DNA of 38,578 bases from contig RFZO01000002.1 of assembly GCA_009920715.1 (NCBI GenBank), positions 1-38,578 of the forward strand, read 5' to 3'. A program made the translations under genes and the position numbers. The stretch is from Actinomycetota bacterium (lineage in GTDB: Bacteria; Actinomycetota; Acidimicrobiia; Acidimicrobiales; Ilumatobacteraceae). The notes beneath the pieces were generated by a model. It had not been told where the DNA came from. It ran no database searches and saw only the letters and a program-made list of their open reading frames with translations. Below are positions 10,953 through 19,774 of the stretch, in pieces. The stretch's first letter is position 1. Every line of letters begins with the position of its first letter.

Positions 10953-11428
10953 CAGGCTGCCTCCCCGCTGTTCCCCCGGCCCTCGAGACCGACAACCCGG
11001 AACGAACCCTTGGCCTGGGTGACGGCGACCAGCTCGTCGTTCGCCGCGTCGTCGTCGGCGTCGCTGCGCTTCAGCGGGCCCCACTCGAGAGCGCCCTTGG
11101 CGACCATGTAGACGAACGCCACGAAGAACACCGCGCTGAACGCGGCCATCTCGAAGAATCCGTAGGCACCGAGCACGCCGCGCGACACCGCGTACGGGTA
11201 CGTGAAGATGATCTCGATGTCGAACATGATGAACAGCATCGCGATCACGTAGAAGCTGACGGGGAAACGCTCGGGGTTGTCACGCGAGGGCACGATCCCG
11301 CACTCGTACGGTGCCTCCTTGGCACTGTTCGGGCGGTACGGCGCGAGCAGCCCGGAGGCGACGAAACTGAGGACACCGAAAAGGATGGCCACCACCGCCA
11401 GAGCGACGATCGGGAGGTACTGGCCCAC
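10952..11428 (-). CDS. nuoA: NADH-quinone oxidoreductase subunit A
   Basis: [42 protein letters not shown] motif. Confidence 0.95.
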   Translation of the reverse strand: MGQYLPIVALAVVAILFGVLSFVASGLLAPYRPNSAKEAPYECGIVPSRDNPERFPVSFYVIAMLFIMFDIEIIFTYPYAVSRGVLGAYGFFEMAAFSAVFFVAFVYMVAKGALEWGPLKRSDADDDAANDELVAVTQAKGSFRVVGLEGRGNSGEAA

Positions 11429-11436
11429 GGTGTGCC

Positions 11437-12243
11437 CTACGCCTTCAGGGCGAGGTTCTCTCGCAGGTATGCCTCACGACGGTGGAGCATCCATGCCAGG
11501 AGGAAGAAGATGATCCCCGACCCGAGCGCGATGAGTGCGGCCGGTCGGCGGCGTGCGCCGAGGTCGCGGATCATCACCACGTAGCGGTGGGGCTGGCTGT
11601 CGTCGATGACTGCCCGTGCCGGCGCACGACCGGGCTCGGTGCGCTGCGGCAGCAGTGCCGCGACCTCCACGATCGCATAGCGCGGCTTGTGCTTGAACGC
11701 GATGAAGTCAATCGAGTCGCCGAGCTTCGGATAGCGCTCACCGCCCTTCTCGTACACGGCCACCGGCACGTACTCGCCGCTCTTGAACTCCTCGGCCTCG
11801 ATCTGGATGATCTCGTCCGCGGACGCGACAGCCTGTCCGCGCTGCGGGTCGGAATCCTCGAGACGGACCCAGCCTTCCGCCTCCAGCTGCTTCTGCACCG
11901 CGTCGGCGGTCCCCTTGCTGGACAGTCCGGAGACGTCGGGCGACGTCTCGACAACCTCGGCAAGATCAAGCTTGGCCGCGTCGCGCACGAGGGCAACGGG
12001 CTCGGCAGGCTTCCATGACGGGAAGGGGCCCTGCAGACCGATGCCGTAGATCACCCAGATGACGGCCATGGACATCATCCAGCCCGCCAGACCGCAGGCC
12101 GCAACGAGGAACCCGAGGCGGGCCCCGAGGTTGGTGCCGAGGATCAGGTAGGTGCCGCCGATCAGCGTGCCGACCATGATGAGAACGACGATGTAACCAC
12201 GGATCTCGGGTTCCCACCCGATGGCGAGGAGTGCGGACAGCAT
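11437..12243 (-). CDS. uncharacterised membrane protein between bc-type complex and nuo genes
   Basis: Intact ORF with N-terminal hydrophobic helices, soluble middle, C-terminal TM (AALIALGSGIIFFLLAWML); starts at the stop of the cytochrome c gene, 8 nt from nuoA. Confidence 0.75.
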   Translation of the reverse strand: MLSALLAIGWEPEIRGYIVVLIMVGTLIGGTYLILGTNLGARLGFLVAACGLAGWMMSMAVIWVIYGIGLQGPFPSWKPAEPVALVRDAAKLDLAEVVETSPDVSGLSSKGTADAVQKQLEAEGWVRLEDSDPQRGQAVASADEIIQIEAEEFKSGEYVPVAVYEKGGERYPKLGDSIDFIAFKHKPRYAIVEVAALLPQRTEPGRAPARAVIDDSQPHRYVVMIRDLGARRRPAALIALGSGIIFFLLAWMLHRREAYLRENLALKA

Positions 12244-13307
12244 CAGAGGCTCCTCACGTATTCGACGATCTGGCGGATCTGCTCATCGGTGTACAACTGA
12301 CCGAATCCCGGCATGCGGCCGCTTCCCTGGCCCTGCTCGCCGTACCGCTGGCCCAACTGGGAGCCAGCCTTCAGGAAGGTGACCATGTCGTCGGCACTCG
12401 GGAACTGGCGCACCGACGAGCCGGCGGTGAGGTTGGGCCCGAGCGCACCGCCGCCGGTGACCTGCGGATCCCCGTACGACCAGCCCTTTGTGTGGCAACG
12501 CGCGCAGGAGTACGCACCGCCGCCGAGGTCGAGGTTGAAATAGGCCTCACCCATGCTGGCGTAGGTGCCGTTCTCGACGAGGCGCTTCGCCTCGGCCTCG
12601 ATCTCCTTGTTCCTCTCCGCGGGCAGGTGGCCCGAGTCGCACGTGGGGTTGAACGCGCCGCGCGTGGTGGTGCAGTTCTCCTGCGGGACCTGGATCGACT
12701 CGATGTAGTTGACGAGCGTGTCGACGGCCTGGCTGGTGAGCGGGCCGCCACCGATGGTGCCCCACGCCGACATCGGCGAGAACGGGCGCCCGTAGTTGAG
12801 CACGAACCTCACTTCGTCGGCGCTGTAGCGGTACATCACCGTGTTGAGCGCAGGCGCCTTCCAGGAGACCGCCTTCACTTCGTTCGTCTTCGGGTCGGTG
12901 ATGGCGTACGGGGCCACGCCGCCGGTGGCGTTCATGCCGCCGTGGCAGCCGGCGCAGTTGTAGCCGCCCTCCGCAGTGGGCGCGAAGAGCTTGGATCCCC
13001 AGGTGACGAACCGCTTCTCGAAACCGAACACGGCTTCCTCCTGGCGGCTCGGCTCCATGATCCAGTACAGGGGCAGCGCGACCGTGACGATGGCGAGAAA
13101 GACGAGACCGAGAAGCTGCGTGCGCTCGAGGCGCTTGCCCTCGAGCTCCTCGTCGTCGTAGTACGCCTTGCGGTTGGCGGCGAGGTGCTGCTCGGAGCCG
13201 ACCTCCTTGCGCCCGCCCCTGACGTTGGTGATGCCGTAGATGATCCATCCCGCGAGCGACGCGAGAAGAATCAGCCAGGCGATGGATCCGCTGGTGGATG
13301 CGAGCAT
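12243..13307 (-). CDS. membrane-anchored dihaem cytochrome c
   Basis: Two CXXCH haem motifs (CAGCH, CARCH) plus N-terminal TM segments. Confidence 0.9.
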   Translation of the reverse strand: MLASTSGSIAWLILLASLAGWIIYGITNVRGGRKEVGSEQHLAANRKAYYDDEELEGKRLERTQLLGLVFLAIVTVALPLYWIMEPSRQEEAVFGFEKRFVTWGSKLFAPTAEGGYNCAGCHGGMNATGGVAPYAITDPKTNEVKAVSWKAPALNTVMYRYSADEVRFVLNYGRPFSPMSAWGTIGGGPLTSQAVDTLVNYIESIQVPQENCTTTRGAFNPTCDSGHLPAERNKEIEAEAKRLVENGTYASMGEAYFNLDLGGGAYSCARCHTKGWSYGDPQVTGGGALGPNLTAGSSVRQFPSADDMVTFLKAGSQLGQRYGEQGQGSGRMPGFGQLYTDEQIRQIVEYVRSL

Positions 13308-13308
13308 G

Positions 13309-14157
13309 TCAGTGTCCGCCTTCCGATGCGCCGACGCAGTGTGGTCCCTCTGCCTCCTGGCCCGTGGTGTTCACGCCGGGAGGTGGACCGGCGAACACCG
13401 AGCCCGTGTCGATGGTGAGGACGCCGTTCGTGACGGAGACGGCGAAGCGGTCCATTCCGCGCGGTGCGGGACCGCCCTTCTTCTCGCCGACGCGGTTGTA
13501 CTGCGAACCGTGGCACTGGCACTCGAACCACTGGGAGCTCTTGCACTCGGGCACACGGCACCCGAGATGCGGGCACTTCTGGTAGAGCGCGACCACGCCT
13601 GACTCCATGCCGGCGAGGACCTGGGCCTGCTTTCCGTAGACCGCCTTCGCCTTCGCGAGCGAGCTCTCGGGGTACTCGGTGATCCACGCGCGCGCCTCGG
13701 CGAGGTACAGGAAGCCGTTGCCCGCGCGGATGTTGGCGAGGATGTCGGTGACCTTGCCCGCGTTGATCTTCGAGCCGAAGCCGCCCGCGGCGCCCTTCCA
13801 CAGGAACGCGATGACGGCAGCGCCGAACGCACCGAGGCTGGCGCTCATCATGCCGACTGCGGCACGGTTGAAGAACATGCGGCGGGACACGCCCACGGTC
13901 TCCGCATCGGGTGCGACGAAAGGTGCGACCTCCGCCGGTGCCGCAACGACCACCGCGGTCGACCTGGTGGCCGCCTCGACCTCGCGTCCGGTCACCGCGC
14001 CCTCGGCGATGGTGGCCTTGCGGTCGCGCTTGCGCGTCTCGCGGGAGAGCGCACCGGCCCCGCGCACGTCTGTCTGGCGCGCCGTGGTCACCACGACGAG
14101 TGCGCCGAGCACGACGGCCGCGACGGCGACTATCGCAATGATTGCTGCGGTACTCAT
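13309..14157 (-). CDS. Rieske 2Fe-2S protein of cytochrome bc complex
   Basis: CPHLGC...CQCHGSQYN Rieske ligand pattern; N-terminal TM. Confidence 0.92.
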   Translation of the reverse strand: MSTAAIIAIVAVAAVVLGALVVVTTARQTDVRGAGALSRETRKRDRKATIAEGAVTGREVEAATRSTAVVVAAPAEVAPFVAPDAETVGVSRRMFFNRAAVGMMSASLGAFGAAVIAFLWKGAAGGFGSKINAGKVTDILANIRAGNGFLYLAEARAWITEYPESSLAKAKAVYGKQAQVLAGMESGVVALYQKCPHLGCRVPECKSSQWFECQCHGSQYNRVGEKKGGPAPRGMDRFAVSVTNGVLTIDTGSVFAGPPPGVNTTGQEAEGPHCVGASEGGH

Positions 14158-14195
14158 GGTTTCTGGTCCTTGGTCTCGGTTGCGTCGGGTGGGTA

Positions 14196-14897
14196 CTAGA
14201 GCTCGAAGAAGATGCCGTCACGCCACGGGAAGGTGAAGTTGAACCCGGGGCCACGGAAGAAGGAGCCGATGATGGTGAGCACCGCCCAGAACATGAGGAA
14301 CATCGTCATCATCGATGTCATGAACTTGCGGTCCTCCGGCTTGTTCGATGCGTTGCGGTCGAGGTACGGCGCGAGGATCAGCGCGATGAGGCCCATGCCC
14401 GGCAGGGTCACACCCGCGATCATCGGGTGGAACATGGTCAGCAGTTCCTGGAGACCGAGGAAGTACCACGGGGCCTTCGAGGGGTTCGGGGTCTTGTTGA
14501 AGTCGGCCGCCTGGAGGAGCGGCGCGTTCACGACCCACGAGAACACGAACAGGAAAGCGGTGCACGCGAGCGCGGCGACGAACTCGACTGCGAGGAGGTG
14601 CGGCCACGTGTGGACCTTGTCGACCGGCGCGGCCTTGGCCTCCTGGATGGAACCCGACTTGACCACCGTGAGGAGGCGCTGGGTGTGGCCGCCGGGGCCC
14701 GCACCGACGGGCACCCCGCCGCCCGCAGGCGCAGAAGCGACAACTGCGGCCGCACCGTCGGATGCGGCCTTGGTGCGGTCGAGCAATTGGTCGGGGATGC
14801 GGTCACCACCGGCCTGTGCGCCGCCGGCGTCTCCGCCCGCGGCCTTCTCGCGCGCGGCCTGGGCCCGCTTGAGGAGGTGTTCAGGGATCTCAGTCAT
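14196..14897 (-). CDS. cytochrome b C-terminal-half subunit (subunit IV-like)
   Basis: Hydrophobic segments with TPNPSKAPWYFLGLQELL-like motif; adjacent to the N-terminal cytochrome b half; N-terminus MTEIPEHLLKRAQAAR. Confidence 0.88.
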   Translation of the reverse strand: MTEIPEHLLKRAQAAREKAAGGDAGGAQAGGDRIPDQLLDRTKAASDGAAAVVASAPAGGGVPVGAGPGGHTQRLLTVVKSGSIQEAKAAPVDKVHTWPHLLAVEFVAALACTAFLFVFSWVVNAPLLQAADFNKTPNPSKAPWYFLGLQELLTMFHPMIAGVTLPGMGLIALILAPYLDRNASNKPEDRKFMTSMMTMFLMFWAVLTIIGSFFRGPGFNFTFPWRDGIFFEL

Positions 14898-14912
14898 GTG
14901 TTCTCTCCTCGA

Positions 14913-15695
14913 TCACAGGGGTCCGGAGATTCCGCCGTCCTTGCGGACGCGCCAGAAGTGGATGGCCATGAAGATGATGATGATGAAGGGGAACATGATG
15001 ACGTGCAGCACGTACCAACGGAGCAGCGTCTCGGAACCGATCTCCACGCCACCGAGCAGCACGAACCGCACCTGGTTGCCGACGAGCGGCGAGTACCCCA
15101 TCATGTTCGTGCCCACCGTGACCGCCCACAGGGCCAGCTGGTCCCACGGCAGCAAGTAGCCGGTGAACGAGAGCAGGAGCGTGAGGGTGAGCAGAATCAC
15201 GCCGATCACCCAGTTGAACTCGCGAGGCGGCTTGTAGGCACCGTGGTAGAACACGCGCGCCATGTGAAGGAACACGGAGAGCACCATGAGGTGCGCGCCC
15301 CATCGGTGCATGTTCCTCACCAGTAGCCCGAAAGTCACCGACGTCTGCAGCGTCTGGATGTCCTGCCAGGCGTTCGCGCCGGTGGGGCGGTAGAAGAACA
15401 TGAGGAAGATGCCCGTGACGGTGAGCAGGATGAAAAGGAAGAACGAGAGGCCGCCGAGACACAGCGTGTAGGACACTTTCACCGCGTGTCGCTTCACCTT
15501 CACGGGGTGCAGGTGGTACAGCACCGAGTTCATGATCACGTACGACCTGTTGCGCGGGCTGTCGGTGTAGCCCTTGCGGAAGATCGACCCGGGACGGAAG
15601 ATGGAGTTCCACGCCTGGCTGCCCTGCATCTGCTCGCCGATCTTGGCGAGACGCTCCTTCGCGGTGGGGCGGGGGTTATCGAGAACTTTTGCCAT
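14913..15695 (-). CDS. cytochrome b N-terminal-half (b6-like) subunit
   Basis: RNMHRWGAHLMVLSVFLHMARVFYHGAYKPPREFNWVIGVILL...GYLLPWDQ; haem-binding histidines. Confidence 0.92.
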   Translation of the reverse strand: MAKVLDNPRPTAKERLAKIGEQMQGSQAWNSIFRPGSIFRKGYTDSPRNRSYVIMNSVLYHLHPVKVKRHAVKVSYTLCLGGLSFFLFILLTVTGIFLMFFYRPTGANAWQDIQTLQTSVTFGLLVRNMHRWGAHLMVLSVFLHMARVFYHGAYKPPREFNWVIGVILLTLTLLLSFTGYLLPWDQLALWAVTVGTNMMGYSPLVGNQVRFVLLGGVEIGSETLLRWYVLHVIMFPFIIIIFMAIHFWRVRKDGGISGPL

Positions 15696-15706
15696 TGTGT
15701 TTCACC

Positions 15707-16120
15707 TCAGAGGCGCATGCCGTAGGCGTAGCCGTGGTTGTTGGTTCGTGTGTGGGAGTCGCCCTCGGCGGCGGGGGCCCCGGCCTTGCCGAGGATGATC
15801 ACGCCGGTGGGGCAGCGGTCGACGCAGAGTGCGCAGCGCGTGCACACGTCGTCGTCGATGAGGAAGATCACGTTGTCGGAGGGGTCCATGCCCGGCTGCT
15901 CGGTGCCGGTGGCCTCTGCGATTGCGTCGGGGGTGACCATGTGGATGCACTTCCACGGGCAGATGTCGACGCAGCCCTCGCACATGATGCACTCGCTCTG
16001 GTCGATGTGGATGAACTGCTTGGGCTTGACGGCCTTCGTCAGGTACTCATGGTCGACCTCGACCAGCTGGTACTCCGTGGACCACTCCGGCATGGGGGGA
16101 TTGGCGTCTGTGCGCGCCAT
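15707..16120 (-). CDS. 4Fe-4S ferredoxin-type protein
   Basis: CIMCEGCVDICPWKC and CTRCALCVDRCP motifs. Confidence 0.88.
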   Translation of the reverse strand: MARTDANPPMPEWSTEYQLVEVDHEYLTKAVKPKQFIHIDQSECIMCEGCVDICPWKCIHMVTPDAIAEATGTEQPGMDPSDNVIFLIDDDVCTRCALCVDRCPTGVIILGKAGAPAAEGDSHTRTNNHGYAYGMRL

Positions 16121-16121
16121 G

Positions 16122-16601
16122 TCAGGCCTTCCTCGCCAACGGACGGCCGTAGGACGACGTCTCGAGTTCCTTCGCGGCGGACTTCTCGCCGCGCTTCTGC
16201 CACCAGACGAACAGGTAAATCATGAGACCTATGTAGAACCCGTGGATCACGAGCACCACGATGTCCCTGACCGCCTCGTAGGAGAGGGTGAACGGGAAGT
16301 TCCCGCCGTTTGCCTTGGCCTGGAGGATGTCGAACGGTCCGTTCCACATCTTGTCCTTTCGCCAGCCGAGCTCCTTGTCGGCGTGGGCGATGAACTGGTG
16401 GGGCACCACCCCGAAGGCCAGGAACATGACGAAGAACGCGTACACGGCACCGACCATGGCCTCGCCCCACGTGGTGGGCTGGCCGGCCTTGCGCCGCTTG
16501 CCGAAGGGGATCACCGCGAGGGCCATGCCGGTCGTGACCACGAACGAAACGATGAACGCCTGGTTCATGCCCGGCCACCTGAGGATGTCGATCGCGATCA
16601 T
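16122..16601 (-). CDS. uncharacterised membrane protein heading the bc/nuo cluster
   Basis: Intact ORF with several predicted TM segments; 1 nt from the ferredoxin gene. Confidence 0.75.
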   Translation of the reverse strand: MIAIDILRWPGMNQAFIVSFVVTTGMALAVIPFGKRRKAGQPTTWGEAMVGAVYAFFVMFLAFGVVPHQFIAHADKELGWRKDKMWNGPFDILQAKANGGNFPFTLSYEAVRDIVVLVIHGFYIGLMIYLFVWWQKRGEKSAAKELETSSYGRPLARKA

Positions 16602-16972
16602 TGACTCTCGTTCTTCTCCGCGCTGTGGTCAGAAAGTCCCGGGCGCATGCCCGAGCACATAGAACACTAGCCACGGACCCCCCGTCGGGGGCCATTTCCC
16701 CGGGGGCGACAGACGCCACTTTGCGGCTCGTTCGCTAGTGCGGAACGGGGTTTCGTCGCGGTCTGGGTTGTGCCCTTGTGCCGCCGTGACAATGCTCCCG
16801 CAGTCGGTCGTGGATGGAACGCGTGGCGTCCACCACACACTCATTGATTGCCGACGACCTCTGCTCGTTGTCTATCGTGGGGAGGTCAGTCGGCGATTCG
16901 TCTCGCCCCTGTCGCAGGCGTGTGCCGGTCACCCCGGGACACGGTATTCGTTCGCCAATTGAGGTATTTGCA

Positions 16973-17791
16973 GTGACCGAGATCCCCGAGCACCTACTGA
17001 ACCGCTCCAAGGCCCGTCGGGCGGCTGCCTCGGGCGAGGCGTCAGGCGATGCCCCGGCCGCGAGCTCTGCCCCGGCCAAGCAGGAGTCGGCCGCCCCGGC
17101 CCGGGCCCAGGCCGCCCCTGCCGTCAAGGTCGAAAAGCCCGATCCGGCCTATGTCAAGGCCGCCAAGGAGCGCCGCAAGATTCCGTTCTGGGCCATGTCC
17201 GGCTTGGCTTTGCTGCCCGTGTGGGCCTTCATGTACTTCGTTGCCATGACCCCGGCCGAGAAGGTTGAGGCAGGTCCGTTGTCAATCGGAACTGAGGTCT
17301 ACGCAGGGTGTGCCGGATGTCACGGCGGAGCGGGAGCGGGCGGCGCCGGGCGCGTTCTCTACCAGGGCGAGGTCCTGAAGACCTTCCCCCACATCGAGGA
17401 CATGCTCAATTTCGTCTACAACGGCAGCCAGAGGTTCGTGGCCGCCGGCCTGAAGGTGTACGGCAACCCCGACCGTGAGGGCGGCGCGCACGCGCCCCTG
17501 TCGTACAACGGCAACCCCATGCCGCAGCAGGGTGAGAAGGCGGGCGGAGCCCTCACCGAGGCCGAGATCCTGGCCGTGGTGTGCCACATCCGCTACGACC
17601 TCAGCGGTGCCGACCGGGCCGACGAGAAGTGGGCGGTCGAGTACGAGCACTGGTGCTCACCCGAGTCCGAGATCTTCAAGGGGCTCGAGAGCGGGTCCAC
17701 GTCCTTCGACACGATCGACAAGGATTTCGCCGCGCTCATGCCCGCACCTGTTGCGGTTGGCACTGAGCCGAGGGAATCAACCGCCAAGTAA
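16973..17791 (+). CDS. membrane-anchored monohaem cytochrome c
   Basis: GTG start; VTEIPEHLLNRSKARRAA..., one TM (IPFWAMSGLALLPVWAFMYFVAM), CAGCH motif. Confidence 0.88.
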   Translation: MTEIPEHLLNRSKARRAAASGEASGDAPAASSAPAKQESAAPARAQAAPAVKVEKPDPAYVKAAKERRKIPFWAMSGLALLPVWAFMYFVAMTPAEKVEAGPLSIGTEVYAGCAGCHGGAGAGGAGRVLYQGEVLKTFPHIEDMLNFVYNGSQRFVAAGLKVYGNPDREGGAHAPLSYNGNPMPQQGEKAGGALTEAEILAVVCHIRYDLSGADRADEKWAVEYEHWCSPESEIFKGLESGSTSFDTIDKDFAALMPAPVAVGTEPRESTAK

Positions 17792-17835
17792 TCGGCGTAT
17801 CGTGACCTGACCTTTCCCCCGAAGGTCGGTCCCCC

Positions 17836-19119
17836 ATGGAAGACAACCCCTCAGTCGCCTCACCGAACTCGCCCGCGCGCGAGACGGATGTCCTCGTCAT
17901 CGGCGGCGGTCCCGCCGGCGCGGCAGCCGGTTACTGGCTCGCCCGAGCCGGTCACCGTGTCACGGTCGTGGAGAAGAAGACGTTCCCTCGCGAGAAGACG
18001 TGCGGCGACGGGCTCACACCGCGTGCGGTGAAGCAGATCACCGACATGGGTCTCGCCGGTTCGCTCGAGCGTTTCCATCGCTACGAGGGGCTGCGCGCGA
18101 CAGCGCACGGCAAGGCACTCGAGCTGCAGTGGCCGTCACATTCCGTCTACCCGCAGCACGGTTACGTCGTGCGCCGCCGCGAGCTCGACCAGATGGTCGC
18201 GCTGAACGCCGAGGCCGCCGGCGCGGAGTTGCTGCAGGGTCACGAGGCGAACCAGCCGATCCTCGAGCGCGGGCTGCTGCGCGGCGCGGTCGTCACCGAC
18301 AAGGAGACGCACTCCACGTTCGAGCTGCGCGCGCAGTACGTGATCGTGGCCGACGGGGCCAACTCCAGGTTCGGCCGTTCCCTCGGCACGTCCCGTGCGA
18401 AGCAGATGCCGTACGGCACGGCGATCCGCACGTACTGGGAGAGCCCGCGCCACGCGGAGCCGTGGATCGAGTCGGCACTCGACGTGAAGGACCGCAACGG
18501 CAACTCGATGCCCGGCTACGGCTGGATCTTCCCCGTCGGTGACGGCACCATCAACATCGGTGTCGGCCTGCTCTCCACCTTCCGCGACTTCAAGAGCGTG
18601 AACACCACCCAGCTCCTCGATGCGTACGCGCACATGGTCGCCGACGACTGGGGCATCAACCCGGACAGCCCCACGCAACGTGCCACGAGCGGCCGCATCC
18701 CCATGGGTGGTTCCGTCGGCCCGAAGGTCGGCCCCACGTACATCGTCATCGGTGACGCCGCCGGCTCGGTGAACCCGTTCAACGGGGAGGGAATCGACTA
18801 CGCGTACGAGACGGCGCGCATGGCGGCCGAGGTCATCGGCGAGGCCATCACCACCGGCAACGCCGCGGCGCTGATGCGCTACCAGACCCTCATCGACGAC
18901 GAGTACGGGCAGTACTTCAAGGTGGCGCGCCTCTTCGCCCGGATCATCGGCCGGCCCGCGCTGATGCGCGAGCTCTCGCGCGTGGGCATGCAGAGCCGCA
19001 CGTTGATGGAGTGGGTGCTGCGGATCATGGCCAACCTGCTGCGCGAGGACGAGACGGGTCCGGCCGAGGCCGCGTACAAGGCGGCGGCGCGGATCGCCCG
19101 CGCCTTCCCGAACGCCTAG
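17836..19119 (+). CDS. geranylgeranyl reductase family FAD-dependent oxidoreductase
   Basis: DVLVIGGGPAGAAAGYWLARAGHRVTVVEKKTFPREKTCGDGLTPRAV; VIGDAAGSVNPFNGEGIDYAYETAR. Confidence 0.9.
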   Translation: MEDNPSVASPNSPARETDVLVIGGGPAGAAAGYWLARAGHRVTVVEKKTFPREKTCGDGLTPRAVKQITDMGLAGSLERFHRYEGLRATAHGKALELQWPSHSVYPQHGYVVRRRELDQMVALNAEAAGAELLQGHEANQPILERGLLRGAVVTDKETHSTFELRAQYVIVADGANSRFGRSLGTSRAKQMPYGTAIRTYWESPRHAEPWIESALDVKDRNGNSMPGYGWIFPVGDGTINIGVGLLSTFRDFKSVNTTQLLDAYAHMVADDWGINPDSPTQRATSGRIPMGGSVGPKVGPTYIVIGDAAGSVNPFNGEGIDYAYETARMAAEVIGEAITTGNAAALMRYQTLIDDEYGQYFKVARLFARIIGRPALMRELSRVGMQSRTLMEWVLRIMANLLREDETGPAEAAYKAAARIARAFPNA

Positions 19120-19168
19120 TCATCACCTCTCGCCGCAACCCGGCGACCTGAATGATGCATTCCGCCGT

Positions 19169-19774
19169 CTACCCGGCGCACTCCACGCGCACCACCGCGT
19201 CCGACGTGAGGTCCACGATGCTGCGCGACTTGTCCCCCGGGAACTTCGTGATGAACTCACGCAGGTTGGACGTGGGCACGTTGGTGCACCGCCGGACGGT
19301 GGGCGTGGCGAGATCGAGCACCCAACCGTTGTCGAGGATGCCCTCGTCCCCGTTCGCCTGCATGTCGACGAGACCGGGGAGCTCGAGAGTGGCGGCTGGC
19401 GTGGCCGTGTTCGCCGGGACAAGGGCGAACCGCACGATCGCCTCCCCGAGCATGTCGGCGAGCAGCACGCATGCACGGGGCGTCACGTAATCGGTGCACG
19501 CGGGCACGGGACCGGATTCGGCCACGAGAGTGCCGTCCGCAACCGTGAGCACGCGCGTGTCGTCGAGGGTGAACCTGGCTGCCTTCACGGTGTGCCCGCC
19601 GTCCATGGTCCAGCCGATGTCGGTGGTGACGGACTCGACGACGGCGGTGAGGTCGATGCGGTGCTGCGCGGGGCCGCCGGCGGTGGCCGCACTGTCACGG
19701 CCGAGCACGAACGGCACGACCGCGAGCACCGCCGCCGCGAGCACGGCAAGAACGACAGCCAGCCTCCGGGTCAC
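19169..19774 (-). CDS. hypothetical exported or anchored protein
   Basis: N-terminal signal/anchor MTRRLAVVLAVLAAAVLAVVPFVL; 4-nt overlap with upstream hemL stop. Confidence 0.65.
   Translation of the reverse strand: MTRRLAVVLAVLAAAVLAVVPFVLGRDSAATAGGPAQHRIDLTAVVESVTTDIGWTMDGGHTVKAARFTLDDTRVLTVADGTLVAESGPVPACTDYVTPRACVLLADMLGEAIVRFALVPANTATPAATLELPGLVDMQANGDEGILDNGWVLDLATPTVRRCTNVPTSNLREFITKFPGDKSRSIVDLTSDAVVRVECAG

Noticed and set aside
16602-16972. Rex operator in the divergent cyt c / bc-nuo intergenic region
   Set aside because: No sequence close to the TTGTGAAN..NTTCACAA-type operator was found by eye.
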